DNA of 64,000 nt from Chloroflexota bacterium (GCA_013112685.1 JABFGC010000002.1:442832-506831); one strand, 5' to 3'. Shown: positions 8,924 through 19,720, numbered from the stretch's first letter. The notes: generated from the letters alone by a model not told the origin. Translations and numbers: made by a program.

Positions 8924-8952
8924 TTGACAACAGCCTCATATCGAAGGATACT
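8924..8952 (+). promoter_or_regulatory. Promoter of the macroglobulin gene
   Basis: TTGACA (8924-8929) and GATACT (8947-8952) are 17 bp apart. The start codon is 25 nt after the -10 box. Confidence 0.65.
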
Positions 8953-8976
8953 CTTTTCAGGGAAAGGCAGGCAATC

Positions 8977-11900
8977 ATGAACAAAAAACTGATTGTAAGA
9001 ATCGTCGTCGGGTTGGTCGTTCTCGCTTCCGTGGTTTTCATTGTCCGCGGCAGCCTCGAAAGCGCTCCAACGCTGGATTTGAAACCCGCCGGTCCGCAGA
9101 TTGTGGCGCGGACTCCGCTGGAGGGTCAATGGCTGGATTTGTCGTCCCCGATTGAGTTGACGTTCGACCGGGATATGGATCAAGCCAAAACAGAAGACGC
9201 CTTCACGCTTCTAAGCCCGGACCTCGAACATGTCTCCGGCAAAATCAGTTGGGCAAACGCCCGGACGTTGGTCTTCACCCCATCCGCCTTATGGAAGCCC
9301 GCCAGTGTGTACCAGGCTGTTTTCTCCACCGAAGCCGCCGGGTTGGATGGCTCGACCCTCACAGAAGAAATCCGAATTGAATTCACAACCATAGACGCGC
9401 TTGCAGTCTCGCAGATCTTCCCGGCGGATTCAACGCTCGGCGTGGATGTGAACGCAAGCATCACCGTGATCTTCAACCGCCCCATCGTTCCCCTCTCCAT
9501 TTTGGAGGAGCAGGATCGCCTGCCCCAGCCGGTTGAAATCACTCCAGCTGTGGAAGGAAAGGGGGAATGGGTTAATTCGTCGGTGTATCTGTTCGAGCCG
9601 GAGGGAAACTTCAAGAGCAGCACCAACTACCAGGTCCGGGTGGAGGCGGGGCTGGAGGATGTGGTCGGCAACCGGCTGGAGGAAACGTTCACAGCCCAAT
9701 TCACAACCCGCGCGCCAGCCGTCAATCATGTGGCGCTCAAGGACGGGAGTTGGATCGGACAGGACTTTTCTGGTGTCCTGCTGGATCAAGCCTTTGTCGT
9801 TGTGTTCGACGAACAGGAGATGGATAAGGAAAGCGTCGAGTCGGCGATACAGATTGTGAACCGGGAGACGCAGAAGGCGTTCCCAATCGAATTTGAATGG
9901 AACGAAGCGGTCACTGCGGTTGTCGTTTCGCCGAAGGATTTGTTCGAGATTGACAGCCATTATCAGTTTATCGTTGACGATTCGGCGAAAGCCAGCGACG
10001 GCGGGTCTCTTGCCGCGCCCTGGTCGGTGAATTTTTCGACCGTCCCGTACCCAGCCGTCATCGGCATCTACCCGGAGCCTGGCAGGGAACTCGACGGTTA
10101 CACTTCCTATATCACTCTCACCTTTGCTTCGCCGATGGATAAGGACACCATCGAAAGCAGGGTGAAAGTCACTCCTTCGCTGGGCGGGGAGCCGCAGTGG
10201 TATTACTCTTTTTATCCCGGCTCATATACCGTTACTTTGTACGGCTTCGAGCCGTCCACCGATTATGTGGTGCGCATCCTGCCGGGGATGAAGGATATTT
10301 ACGGGAATGAAACCAGGGAGGAAATCTCCTTCGAGTTCACGAACAAGGCATATCAGCCGTCGGGCTGGCTTGCCATGCCGTGGCTTCCGCTGACGTACCG
10401 CGCGGACGGAATCCAGGATTTGTATTTCCAGCACCGCAACCTGGAGGGGGCGAAAGTCCTCGTCTATCGGCTAACCTTCGAGGAATTCGCCCGCATCGTC
10501 GCAGACGACATGGATACCTCCAAGTTCAAGCCGAAAGGTCAGCCGGTGCGCGAGTGGGAGTTGAATGTTCGAGGGGAGGAAAATGCGTTCGAGACCGAAT
10601 ACATTTCCCTTGAGGATGAGACGGGGAATCCGCTTGAGCCGGGGTATTACCTGGTGGGGACGCAGATCGAGCAGTTCGACTACAACACGCTGTTTTACCA
10701 GGCAAACCTGTTCCTCATCGCTACGGATAACATCACCCTGAAAAGCACCGCAACCGAGGGGCTGATCTGGCTGACGGATTTTTCCGGCGGCGAGCCGCAG
10801 GCAAACGTGCCTATCCTTTTCTACGATGAGGATTTCAACCAGGTCGGCAAAGGCAGGACCGGCAATGACGGCGTTTTCCATCTCGGCGGTTTGGACGCGA
10901 TTCCATCCTATGCCGTTGCGGAAGGAGAAGGTCATTTTGCCTTCACCGCCATTAACTGGGGAAGCGGCGCGCGCGTAGGAGATTACGGGATCTTCGGTGG
11001 GTATTACGCCGAGCCGGAGGAGTTGTTTGCCTACATTTACACCGACCGCGCCCTCTACCGCCCCGGTCAGGAGGTGTATTTCAAGGGCATCCTGCGCAAG
11101 GACGACGACCTGCACTACAGCCTGCCGCAGTTGGAGGAAGTCTACGTGGTGGCGCAGTACAACGGCGAAAATATTTATGAAAAGCACCTGCCGGTCTCCG
11201 AACTGGGCAACTTCACCGACCTGCTCCAATTGTCCGATGGCGCGGAGGTGGGGACGTATTTCATCAGCGTGTATGAGAACGAGAACACCGATGAAACGTT
11301 TATCTCCAGCATCTCCTTCCGCGTGGCGGAATATGAAAAACCCGAATTCGAAGTGACCGCCGCCGCAGACCGGGACGACGTGCTGGTGGGCGATTCGGTC
11401 AATTTTGCACTGGACGCCGTCTATTATTCGGGCGGACGTGTTTCGAACGGGACAGGCGATTGGTTCATCGAAACCACCAATTTTTATTTCACCCCGTCGA
11501 AGGAGTATTCCGGCTTTTCGTTCATGGATTGGGACCGCGATGTCTATTATTCCTTCGAGACCGACGGTTCCCGCGACGTAGTGGATGAAGGCGAAGTTGT
11601 GCTGGACGAAAACGGTCATGCGGAAGTGGAACAGAAATTCGATTTGAAGGATGTGAAGATCAGCCAGCGGGCGGCTTTCCGCGTGAACGTGACCGACGTG
11701 ACCGGGAACCTGGTCAGCGGGAGCGCGAGCGTGGTGCTTCATGCGAGCGAGTATTACGCGGGCATCCGCTCCGCCAGTTACGTCGGCGCGCAGGGAGAAC
11801 CGCAGACCTTCGATGTGGTCGTGCTGGATTGGGACTCAACGCCGGCGGCGGGGCAGCCGGTTACCGTTAAGTTTGTGAAGCGCGAATGGTTCAACGTTCA

Positions 11901-14898
11901 GGAACAGGATGCGCACGGCAATCTGCAATGGAAGTCAACCGTGAAGGAGACTCCCGCCGGTCAGCAGGACGCCGTCACAGATGAAAAGGGATTTGCCTCG
12001 GTATCGTTTACGCCGTCCGCAGGCGGAGTGTATAAAGCCGTCGTCGCCACGCGGGATTCGAAGGGAAACACGCATCAATCCTCGACTTATATCTGGGTCT
12101 CCAGCCCGGGCTTTGTCTCCTGGAGACAGACCAACGACCGCTCCTTCCGCGTGGTGCCGGATAAGGATTTGTATTCGCCCGGCGAGACCGCCAAACTGCT
12201 GATCGCCCAGCCATTTGAAGACGAAGTCTACGCGCTGGTGACGTACGAGCGCGGTCACGTCTACAAGGAAGAGGTCATCCTGCTCGACGGGAGCAGCACC
12301 GTGTACGAACTTCCGATCACGGACGATATGGCGCCGATCGCCTACGTTTCGGTGGTGGTCGTCAGCGGCGCGGAGAGGAACGAAATTCCCAAATACAAAA
12401 TTGGCATGACTTCGCTCAACATCGGCACGGAGCAAAAGGAACTTCAAGTCACCGTCACTGCCGATAAGGAAGTGGCGGGTCCCGGCGACGAAATTACATT
12501 TAACATCACCACGCTGGATTACAAAGGCGACCCCGTCTCGGCGGACGTTTCGCTGGCGGTGATTGACAAGGCTGTGATGGCATTAGCGCCCCCCAATTCC
12601 CCGCCCATGCTGGCGAGTTTCTATCCCAAACGCGGACTGGGAGTCGTAACCTCCATTGGGCTTGTCACCAGCGCAGACGCTTTCAACGAAGAGTTCCGCG
12701 AAGCAGCCGCAGTGGGAGAATCCAGCGGCGGCGGAGGCGGCGATGGAAGCGGCGTGATCACCGTGCGCGAGAACTTCAAAGACACCGCCATTTTCAAGGC
12801 GCAGGTTGTGACCGACAAGGACGGCAAGGCGCAGGTAACGTTCACCCTGCCGGAGAACCTGACCACGTGGCACGCGGATGTCCGCGCGGTGACGGAGGAA
12901 AGCCGCGTCGGCGAAGGCTCGACGGAGATTCAGACCAACAAACCGCTCTACGTCCAGATTCAAACGCCGCGGTTCTTCGTTCCCGGCGATCAGGTTCAGA
13001 TCGGCGCGGCGGTCCACAACAACACGGACGACGACCTGACCGTCAACGTGACGCTGGATGCCAAAGGCGTTGACCTCGAGTCCGAGACCTTGCGCCGCGT
13101 CGAAGTCCCCGCGAATCAGCAGAAATTTGTCTCATGGGATGTGGTAGTACAAGGCGACGCCCCGCGCGTGGACTTGACCGTCACCGCGGTCAGCGGCGGA
13201 TTGACCGACGCCAGCAAACCTGCGCTGGGCACATTGCCCGGGCAGGGGATTCCGGTGATTACTTTTACTGTGACGGAATCCGTAGGCACGTCCGGCGTGA
13301 TTTCCGAGCGCGGCTCGATCACCGAGGCGATTCAACTCCCGGATTCCCACACGTTCACCGATGCGAGCCTGACGGTCGAGATCGCGCCGTCGCTCGCGGC
13401 TTCCATCCAGCCGGGGTTGACGTACCTGCGGGATTATCCCTACCTGTGCATGGAGCAGACCGTCTCGCGCTTCCTTCCGAACGTGATGACGATGCGCCTG
13501 CTGGGCGAGGCGGGAGTATCCTCGGACTTGCAGGAGGACCTTGAAAAAGAGGTCAACACTGCGTTGCAGCGCATCTATGCCGAACAACATTACGACGGCG
13601 GCTGGAGTTGGTGGAGCGCCGCCGAAAGCGACCCGCTGACGAGCGCCTATGTGGTCTATGGCTTGCTGGAGGCGAAGAACGCGGGGTATCCCGTCTCGGA
13701 GGCGGTTTTGGAGAACGGCGTGAATTTTCTGAGAGACAGCCTCCCGTATTTATCGAGAAACGACCCGCAATGGATGTTCAACCGCAACGCCTTCATCGTG
13801 TACGTGCTGGCAGCCGCGGACAAGATCAGCGCCGGGTCGTCGCAGTTGAGTTACCTCTTTGTTAATCGAAACCGCCTGAGCCTGTTCGGGGAAGCCTACC
13901 TGGCGCAGGCGATCCACCTGCTCGACCCTGAGGATTCCGGGCTCGATACGCTCATGTCGGACCTGGAAAGCGCGGCTGTGCTTTCGGCGTCCGGCGCACA
14001 TTGGGAGGAGGCGGAACGGGATAATTACAACTGGAATTCCGACACGCGCACCACCGCCATCGTGCTGAACGCCTTTGTCCAGATCAACCCGGAAAGCCCG
14101 GTGACGGTCAATGCGGTGCGCTGGCTGATGTTGAACCGCAGGGGCGGGCACTGGTATTCCACGCAGGAGACGACCTGGTCGCTGATCGCGCTCACCAACT
14201 GGGTGGCGGCGAGCGGCGACTTCAAGACCAACTATCAGTATGCGGTCGGCATGAACGGCGTGGAGATCGAAAAAGGCAGGACAAATCCCAAACGCCTGAA
14301 CGAGATTGCCGAGCTGGAGATCGAACTCGGGCAAATGCTGAAAGACGAAGTGAACTACCTTGTCGTTTCGCGCGGGAGCGGCGCGGGCAACCTGTATTAC
14401 ACCGCCTACCTGACCACCTCGCTTGCCGCGAATGAAGTCCCGGCAATGGATCGCGGCATCAACGTCACGCGGGAATACTTCACACTCGACGACCTCAAAA
14501 CGCCGGTCACTTCGGCGAACATGGGCGATATCTTGCAGGTGCGCCTGACCATCATCGCGCCGTCAGCGTTGTATTATGTCACGGTGGACGACCCGCTCCC
14601 GGCGGGGTTCGAGGCGATTGATTCCACGCTCGCAACCGACGCTGTCGTCCCGCTATCCTACACCTATGCAGATTTCAAGAAACGCGGCTGGGGCTGGTGG
14701 TTCTTCGATACCATTCAGTTGCAGGACGAAAAGGTGACGCTTTCGGCGGATTTCCTCCCGGCGGGCACGTATGTTTACACCTACCTCGTCCGCGCCGGGA
14801 ATCGCGGCACATTCAACGTCATTCCGACCACTGCGTTTGAGTTCTACTTCCCCGATGTCAGCGGACGCGCAGCAGGGAGCGTGTTTACGGTGAAATAA
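8977..14898 (+). CDS. Bacterial alpha-2-macroglobulin with intact thioester
   Basis: A 1973-residue protease-trapping protein anchored by one N-terminal membrane helix (residues about 5-23) with no lipobox. Residues about 35-550 hold four Ig-like (Big_5) domains with the recurring I/VxxTFxxxMD pattern. Macroglobulin (MG) domains follow (YTDRALYRPGQEVYFKGI near 690). A Gly-rich segment near 1248 probably marks the bait region, followed by the MG block with TLPENLTTWHADVRAVT. The thioester motif Cys-Met-Glu-Gln is complete at 1491-1494 in PYLCMEQTVSRF, within the alpha/alpha-toroid domain. In this family the thioester couples covalently to a protease that cuts the bait. Start: ATG at 8977 after AGGCAGG. 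The usual partner, PBP1C, is the next gene but convergent. The gene is unbroken over 5.9 kb. Confidence 0.93.
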   Translation: MNKKLIVRIVVGLVVLASVVFIVRGSLESAPTLDLKPAGPQIVARTPLEGQWLDLSSPIELTFDRDMDQAKTEDAFTLLSPDLEHVSGKISWANARTLVFTPSALWKPASVYQAVFSTEAAGLDGSTLTEEIRIEFTTIDALAVSQIFPADSTLGVDVNASITVIFNRPIVPLSILEEQDRLPQPVEITPAVEGKGEWVNSSVYLFEPEGNFKSSTNYQVRVEAGLEDVVGNRLEETFTAQFTTRAPAVNHVALKDGSWIGQDFSGVLLDQAFVVVFDEQEMDKESVESAIQIVNRETQKAFPIEFEWNEAVTAVVVSPKDLFEIDSHYQFIVDDSAKASDGGSLAAPWSVNFSTVPYPAVIGIYPEPGRELDGYTSYITLTFASPMDKDTIESRVKVTPSLGGEPQWYYSFYPGSYTVTLYGFEPSTDYVVRILPGMKDIYGNETREEISFEFTNKAYQPSGWLAMPWLPLTYRADGIQDLYFQHRNLEGAKVLVYRLTFEEFARIVADDMDTSKFKPKGQPVREWELNVRGEENAFETEYISLEDETGNPLEPGYYLVGTQIEQFDYNTLFYQANLFLIATDNITLKSTATEGLIWLTDFSGGEPQANVPILFYDEDFNQVGKGRTGNDGVFHLGGLDAIPSYAVAEGEGHFAFTAINWGSGARVGDYGIFGGYYAEPEELFAYIYTDRALYRPGQEVYFKGILRKDDDLHYSLPQLEEVYVVAQYNGENIYEKHLPVSELGNFTDLLQLSDGAEVGTYFISVYENENTDETFISSISFRVAEYEKPEFEVTAAADRDDVLVGDSVNFALDAVYYSGGRVSNGTGDWFIETTNFYFTPSKEYSGFSFMDWDRDVYYSFETDGSRDVVDEGEVVLDENGHAEVEQKFDLKDVKISQRAAFRVNVTDVTGNLVSGSASVVLHASEYYAGIRSASYVGAQGEPQTFDVVVLDWDSTPAAGQPVTVKFVKREWFNVQEQDAHGNLQWKSTVKETPAGQQDAVTDEKGFASVSFTPSAGGVYKAVVATRDSKGNTHQSSTYIWVSSPGFVSWRQTNDRSFRVVPDKDLYSPGETAKLLIAQPFEDEVYALVTYERGHVYKEEVILLDGSSTVYELPITDDMAPIAYVSVVVVSGAERNEIPKYKIGMTSLNIGTEQKELQVTVTADKEVAGPGDEITFNITTLDYKGDPVSADVSLAVIDKAVMALAPPNSPPMLASFYPKRGLGVVTSIGLVTSADAFNEEFREAAAVGESSGGGGGDGSGVITVRENFKDTAIFKAQVVTDKDGKAQVTFTLPENLTTWHADVRAVTEESRVGEGSTEIQTNKPLYVQIQTPRFFVPGDQVQIGAAVHNNTDDDLTVNVTLDAKGVDLESETLRRVEVPANQQKFVSWDVVVQGDAPRVDLTVTAVSGGLTDASKPALGTLPGQGIPVITFTVTESVGTSGVISERGSITEAIQLPDSHTFTDASLTVEIAPSLAASIQPGLTYLRDYPYLCMEQTVSRFLPNVMTMRLLGEAGVSSDLQEDLEKEVNTALQRIYAEQHYDGGWSWWSAAESDPLTSAYVVYGLLEAKNAGYPVSEAVLENGVNFLRDSLPYLSRNDPQWMFNRNAFIVYVLAAADKISAGSSQLSYLFVNRNRLSLFGEAYLAQAIHLLDPEDSGLDTLMSDLESAAVLSASGAHWEEAERDNYNWNSDTRTTAIVLNAFVQINPESPVTVNAVRWLMLNRRGGHWYSTQETTWSLIALTNWVAASGDFKTNYQYAVGMNGVEIEKGRTNPKRLNEIAELEIELGQMLKDEVNYLVVSRGSGAGNLYYTAYLTTSLAANEVPAMDRGINVTREYFTLDDLKTPVTSANMGDILQVRLTIIAPSALYYVTVDDPLPAGFEAIDSTLATDAVVPLSYTYADFKKRGWGWWFFDTIQLQDEKVTLSADFLPAGTYVYTYLVRAGNRGTFNVIPTTAFEFYFPDVSGRAAGSVFTVK

Positions 14899-14911
14899 CC
14901 GCCCGCCTTTT

Positions 14912-17393
14912 TTACGGTTCGGGCAGGACGACGATCTTTACTTCGCTGCTCTTGATTCGTTCGCCGCTGACGGAAACGCCCTCGAACCAGATGCGATGCT
15001 CTCCCTCCGCGAGCATCCACCAGGTTTCGTAGGGCGGCGCGGAGAAGGAGGCAAGCATTGCGCCGTCCATCCACAGCGTGACGTTCGAAATGCCCGCTTC
15101 ACCGACGGCGCGGATTTGAATCTGCTGCGCCGCGCGCTCGATGCCGGAGTAGATGACGTAGGTCGAGCCTGGCAAGGGAGATTGGACAAGCAGGCGGCTT
15201 TCCCCATCCTGCGTGGCGGCGGAATAATCTGCCAGCAGGGGGAGTCCCTGAGCGCGCGCCCATGCCTGCGCCTCCAAAGGCAGGTCCAAAACGATGAGCG
15301 GCTGCCGAAATTCAGCGGGCGTTGAGTTGACCGCCGGCGCTCCGGTGGTGCGGTCAATCCAAACCTGTCGGTAAAACCCATCGGGCTGCGCAGGCTGCGT
15401 CCCTTCGATAAACCATTCCAGCGTTGTGTGCTCGCAGAATTCTGTGGGGAGCAAGCCTGAAAGAGCGCAAATTTCCACCTGCTTCAGTCCCTCCGGCTGG
15501 ACGAATCCCTGTTCGGGCTGTCCTTCCAAAATGGCGCGCATCAGGTCGTGCCAGATCGGACCCGCGCCGGTCAACCCGGTTACGTTTTGCATCGCTTCAT
15601 ACGTGCTGTTGCCCACCCAAACCCCAACGGCTAGATCGGGCGTGTAACCGATCGTCCAGTTGTCGTGGAAGTTGGTCGTGGTGCCGGTTTTTACTGCGGC
15701 GGTCCTGTCCAGTTTCAATACGCTGTTCGCCCCAAAAGTTGTCGAGCGGGCGCGGTCATCGCTGAGGATGTCGCTGATGAGCCATGCCACGCGCGGGTCA
15801 ATCGCCTGCGAAGGCTCCCCGCGCTGCGTTTCGTAAAGCAAATTTCCGTCGCCGTCCCGGATGTCCAAGACCAGCGTGCGTCCCGCGTAAATTCCCTGGT
15901 TGGCGAGCGTTGCATAGGTGGAAGTCAACTCGAGCAGGCTGACCTCCCCGCCGCCGAGCGCGAGCGAAAGGTCGTAGTTCGCAGGATGATCCAGCGAAGT
16001 GATTCCCAGTTGCTTTGCGAACGAAATTGCATTATCAATCCCGACCTTCTCAAGCGTCTTTACAGCGGGGATGTTCAACGACGACGCGAGCGCCTCCCCG
16101 CACGGAAACGTATCCATGCTCCCGTCCGTCGTAATTGACCGGCGTGTAAGCCGCCCCGTTTTGCAGGACGAAGGTTGTGCTAATGTCGAGAATGGTTGTG
16201 CCTGCCGTCCAGGGGTCTGGCTGGTTTGGGTTCAGCGCCAGGGCGTAAATGAACGGCTTGAACGCGGAACCCGTCTGGCGCGGCAGGACCGCCATGTTGA
16301 TCGCGCCGCGAATCCGTTCATTGAAAAAATCCGCGCTGCCGACCAGCGCCAGCACATCGCCGTTCCCGGGGTTGATGACGACCACAGCCGCGTTGTTGAC
16401 GTTGCGCGGCGTCAAGCCGTCCGTCTGCTTGAAGCGTTCGATGTGGCGGGCGACGATTCCCTCCGCGGCGTGCTGCATGTTCAGGTCCAGCGTGGTGCGC
16501 ACGACAAGACTCGCTCTGGGATTTAATTCCCCGCTCGTAAACATTTCATCCAGCCGGTCTCGGACCAGCCAGACGAAGTGCGGCGCTTCAATCGGATAGG
16601 GAGCGGGGTTGAACTCCAACGGCGTGGACTCCGCTGTGAGTCTTTCCTCCTCACTGATATACCCGTGCTTCTCCATCAGTCCCAACACTACTTTCTGGCG
16701 TTCGAGGGCGAGTTCCGGGTTGGTGAACGGGTTGTACAAGCCGGGAATTTGCGTCAGCCCGGCAAGCAATGCGCATTCGGGGAGGAGCAGATCCGCGGCG
16801 GGCTTGTTGAAATAGGTCTGCGACGCCGCCTCGATGCCGTATGCCATCCCGCCGTAATAGGAATAATTCAGATACAGGGCGAGGATTTCATCCTTGGAAT
16901 ATTTTTGTGTCAACTGCCACGCCAGCATCGTCTCGCGCACCTTGCGGCGCAGGGTGCGTTCGGTGCGCTCATCCTGGTCAAGCAGGAGAATGCGTGAAGT
17001 CTGCTGCGTGATGGTGCTACCCCCGGCAACCGTCTCCCCGCTCTGGAGGTTGATCCACATCGCGCGGGCGATTCCCTCCAGGTCAAAGCCGGGATGCGTG
17101 TAAAAGTTCTCGTCCTCCACCGCCACCGTCGCATCCTTGATGCACTGCGGGAGGTTTTCGTCCGAGAGTAGAATCTGCCGCCCGGAATTTTCAGGCAGGA
17201 CGTCATAAAGCAATCTGCCGTCCCTGTCTGTGACACGGATGCTGGGCTGGCTCAATCGTTCGGGCAGGGTGTCAATGGAGGGCAGGTCATGGAAGAAATA
17301 TCCCCAGGCGGCGGCGAAAAGAATGATAATGAGTGCAGGATAATGCAATCGAGTTGGCTTTTTGAAGTTTGTTTCCAATCGCCTGCGGGACAT
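14912..17393 (-). CDS. pbpC: Penicillin-binding protein 1C, frameshifted
   Basis: Bifunctional class A peptidoglycan synthase. After a short basic cytoplasmic tail there is one membrane helix (LIIILFAAAWGYFF). The GT51 transglycosylase domain follows (VAVEDENFYTHPGFD, then GGSTITQQTSR). The transpeptidase domain has the active-site S-x-x-K in TGSAFKPF, an SLN triad and KTGTTTNFHD. The end is a BiPBP_C domain (residues about 745-825), diagnostic of PBP1C. One extra G near 16098 (GGGG for GGG, needed to read VSVREALASSLNIPAVK) breaks the frame; the corrected length is 826. The start is the ATG at 17393, with AAGGAG 13 nt upstream; a TTG further upstream overlaps that site. PBP1C and alpha-2-macroglobulin are a recurrent gene pair, as here. 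Confidence 0.93.
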
Positions 17394-17466
17394 GACAAGC
17401 CTGTCGCTCCTTTTCAAGGAGGATAGACCGGGGCAGGAGATTTGTCAAGCGGGGGATGATCCATAA

Positions 17467-17508
17467 AAAGCAACAGGACTCTGAATAAAATCAGAGTCCT
17501 ATTGCTCT
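17467..17508 (-). terminator. Terminator of tRNA-Asp
   Basis: On the minus strand AGGACTCTGA pairs with TCAGAGTCCT and is followed by a T run, 22 nt after the tRNA end. Confidence 0.75.
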
Positions 17509-17529
17509 CAATATGTGCCTATATAAAGG

Positions 17530-17603
17530 CGGTCCCGACGGGATTCGAACCCGCGATCTCGGCCTTGACAGGGCCGCATGTTAGGCCGCTACACCACGGG
17601 ACC
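17530..17603 (-). tRNA. tRNA-Asp (GTC)
   Basis: A 74-nt cloverleaf. The acceptor stem is GGTCCCG/CGGGACC with discriminator G, the anticodon is GTC in the loop CTGTCAA, and the T-arm is GGGTTCGAATCCC. CCA is not encoded. Confidence 0.97.
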
Positions 17604-17729
17604 GGTTGGTTAAGCGCGGGAGAGTTTACCATGAGGGTATAGCCATGTCAATACGAATGCCCGTTCGCGCAATGATTCGATCCCTGCGACGCCGCTCGCT
17701 TACCAATTTGCAAACTTCAGACATCCAAC

Positions 17730-17758
17730 TTGACACAATGAAAGCCCTGTTCTAAAAT
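17730..17758 (+). promoter_or_regulatory. Sigma-70-type promoter of the roadblock operon
   Basis: A consensus TTGACA (17730-17735) and TAAAAT (17753-17758) are 17 bp apart. The first start codon is at 17829, giving a leader of about 65 nt. Confidence 0.75.
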
Positions 17759-17828
17759 TGACTCGCTATCTTAAAGACGATGTCCTGCGCAGGTGTGGGA
17801 CGTTTAATTTCCCCCCAGGAGGGCCGGC

Positions 17829-18200
17829 TTGACCAAAAACCGAACGCAACAAATGGTGGATCGCCTCCGTGAATTACAGGCGTCTTCACCGGATATAGAA
17901 GCATCCGCAGTCGTAAGCGTGGACGGTCTCAGCATCGCTTCGGCTTTGCCCCAGGGAGTGGAAGAAGATCGTGTGTCAGCCATGTCTGCGGCAATGCTCT
18001 CCCTGGGAGAGCGCATCGCCGGTGAATTGGGGCGTGGATCTCTCGAGCAGGTGTATATCAAAGGCGTAAAAGGATACGTGGTCCTGATGTCGGTGGGCGA
18101 GGAAGCCGTTCTCACCGCGCTGGCTCGCGAACAGGCCAAACTTGGATTGATCTTCCTGGACATGCGCCGCGCCGCCGAAGACCTTGCAAAGCTGATTTAG
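17829..18200 (+). CDS. Roadblock/LC7 domain protein
   Basis: A 123-residue single-domain protein. Members of this family (MglB, dynein light chains) form dimers that regulate or scaffold small Ras-like GTPases. The core pattern is visible: a helix, then IEASAVVSVDGLSIASALP, a second long helix with SAMSAAMLSLGERIAGEL, and the strand pair VYIKGVKGYVVLMSVGEEAVLTALA. The start is TTG at 17829, 6 nt after a strong AGGAGGG; no nearer ATG fits. It is the first gene of a tight cluster with a V4R protein and a response regulator. No GTPase gene is in the window, so its partner is unknown or encoded elsewhere. Confidence 0.88.
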   Translation: MTKNRTQQMVDRLRELQASSPDIEASAVVSVDGLSIASALPQGVEEDRVSAMSAAMLSLGERIAGELGRGSLEQVYIKGVKGYVVLMSVGEEAVLTALAREQAKLGLIFLDMRRAAEDLAKLI

Positions 18201-18210
18201 TGGAGTCCCT

Positions 18211-18846
18211 ATGAGCCCCATCCAAAAATCCGGTCTATATTACCCCAACAAGTTTGGCTTGATCACGATCAAATCGCTCGAAGAAGTGATGGGCAAGAAC
18301 GGGTTGAACGCCATCTTGAACCTGGGTGGTTTGAGCCATTACATCGAGAACTATCCCCCCGACAACCTTGACAAAGGCTTCGACTTTTCGGAACTTTCCG
18401 CCATCGGCTCGGCGCTGGAGGAGATGTATGGTCGCGCGGCGGGCGCGGTCTTGCGCTTCGCGCCGGACGCGCGACCTTTGCCGACGCCTTGAAGAATTTC
18501 GGCGCCCCGGCTGGCGCCGCAGACTGGCGTTCGTGGTGCTTCCGCTCCAGTCCAAACTGAGGATTGGCTGCCCGCCTTCGCCAAAATTTTCACCCAGGCT
18601 CAGCGACCAGCAAACTTCCGTCGAAGAAAAGGACACCGAGTGGGTTTGGACGATCCACAAGTGCCCCTCTGTTGCTGGGGACGCACCGGCGTGGATAAAC
18701 CCGTCTGCTTCATTTCCACGGGTTTGTTGCAGGAAAGCCTCAAATGGGTCTCCGGCGGGAACGAATTCCGCGTGAACGAATCCAAGTGCGTTGCCATGGG
18801 CGACGCGGTCTGCGAATTCATCATTCAGAAAGAGCCGATCTCCTAA
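18211..18846 (+). CDS. V4R-domain small-molecule sensor, frameshifted
   Basis: A 4-vinyl-reductase (V4R) domain protein; the family binds hydrophobic ligands or metals and often acts as a sensor module. Visible landmarks are the N-terminal segment YYPNKFGLITIKSLEEVMG and, at the C-terminus, the Cys-rich region (KCP...CW, then PVCFISTGLLQESLKW, NESKCVAMGDAVCEF) typical of V4R. The frame breaks three times, near 18457, 18523 and 18666, each needing one added base; three deletions restore a length of 636 nt plus 3. It starts 10 bp after the roadblock stop and ends 16 bp before the response regulator, so the three are co-transcribed. The three breaks are taken as sequencing errors because every segment stays conserved. 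Confidence 0.8.
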
Positions 18847-18862
18847 GACCATAGGATTCAGC

Positions 18863-19720
18863 ATGACCGTCACAAAGTCAAAAATCCTGATCGTCGAAGA
18901 CGACCCCGATGTGGCAGAAATGTTGACCGCGTATTTCCGCTCGCAGGAATACGACGTTTCCACCGTAAACTGGGGCGAGGACGGCGTCCGCTCGGCGCAG
19001 CAAGCCGCGCCCGACCTCGTCATTTTGGATATCCGCCTGCCCGATATTGACGGCTACGAGGTGGCGAAACGCCTCCGCAGCGACCGCCGCACCTCGGACA
19101 TTCCCATCATCTTCCTCACCGAAAAACGCGACCGCGCAGACCGCCTGCAGGGATTGGAAATCGGCGCGGACGATTACATCACCAAACCGTTCGATATTCA
19201 GGAACTGCGCCTGAGAGTCCGAAATGCGTTGAAGCGCGTCAGCCAGGGCTCGCTGACCAACCCCGTTACCGGCTTGCCGGAAGGCGCGCTGGTGGACGAA
19301 AAACTCTCCGAGGTCATCGGCAAGGATGGCTCGGCGCTCCTCTTCATCTCGATTGAAAACATGGATGCCTTCCGCGAGATGTACGGCTTTGTCGCGTCGG
19401 ACGATGTGCTTCGCGCGGTCAGCCTGATGATCGTCAACACCATGCGCGAATTTAGCAGACCGGACGACTTCCTGGGTCATCTCAGCGGCACGGACTTCAT
19501 TCTCGTCGTTCCATCATCCAACCTCGCCGCCTTGAGCGAAAAATTGCGCTCGCGGCTCGACCAGTCGGTGGAATACTTCTATCCCATCAAAGACCGCGAG
19601 CAGATGGCGAAACGCAAGGACCGGCTCGGCGCGAAACTGGTGGAGATTTCCTCGCTCAGGAACCGTACTGGCGACGTGGAACAGATCAAGGCGGAACTGC
19701 TGGGTTCCAGGAACAGGTGA
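18863..19720 (+). CDS. Response regulator with degenerate GGDEF domain
   Basis: A 285-residue protein with an N-terminal receiver domain (acidic pair at 12-14 in LIVEDDPDV, phospho-acceptor Asp56 in VILDIRLPD, Thr in FLTEK, Lys108 in ITKPFD). After a linker come about 150 residues with the fold of a diguanylate cyclase (NPVTGLPEG, LLFISIENMDAFREMYGF), but the active-site GGDEF is GTDFI. It is therefore probably not a cyclase and may act by binding partners or nucleotides. No histidine kinase is adjacent. The start at 18863 follows an AGGA. The stop overlaps the next gene's GTG start, so the two are translationally coupled. Confidence 0.85.
   Translation: MTVTKSKILIVEDDPDVAEMLTAYFRSQEYDVSTVNWGEDGVRSAQQAAPDLVILDIRLPDIDGYEVAKRLRSDRRTSDIPIIFLTEKRDRADRLQGLEIGADDYITKPFDIQELRLRVRNALKRVSQGSLTNPVTGLPEGALVDEKLSEVIGKDGSALLFISIENMDAFREMYGFVASDDVLRAVSLMIVNTMREFSRPDDFLGHLSGTDFILVVPSSNLAALSEKLRSRLDQSVEYFYPIKDREQMAKRKDRLGAKLVEISSLRNRTGDVEQIKAELLGSRNR

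Noticed and set aside
18863..19720. Active diguanylate cyclase
   Set aside because: The GGDEF signature is GTDFI and the surrounding substrate residues are not conserved.
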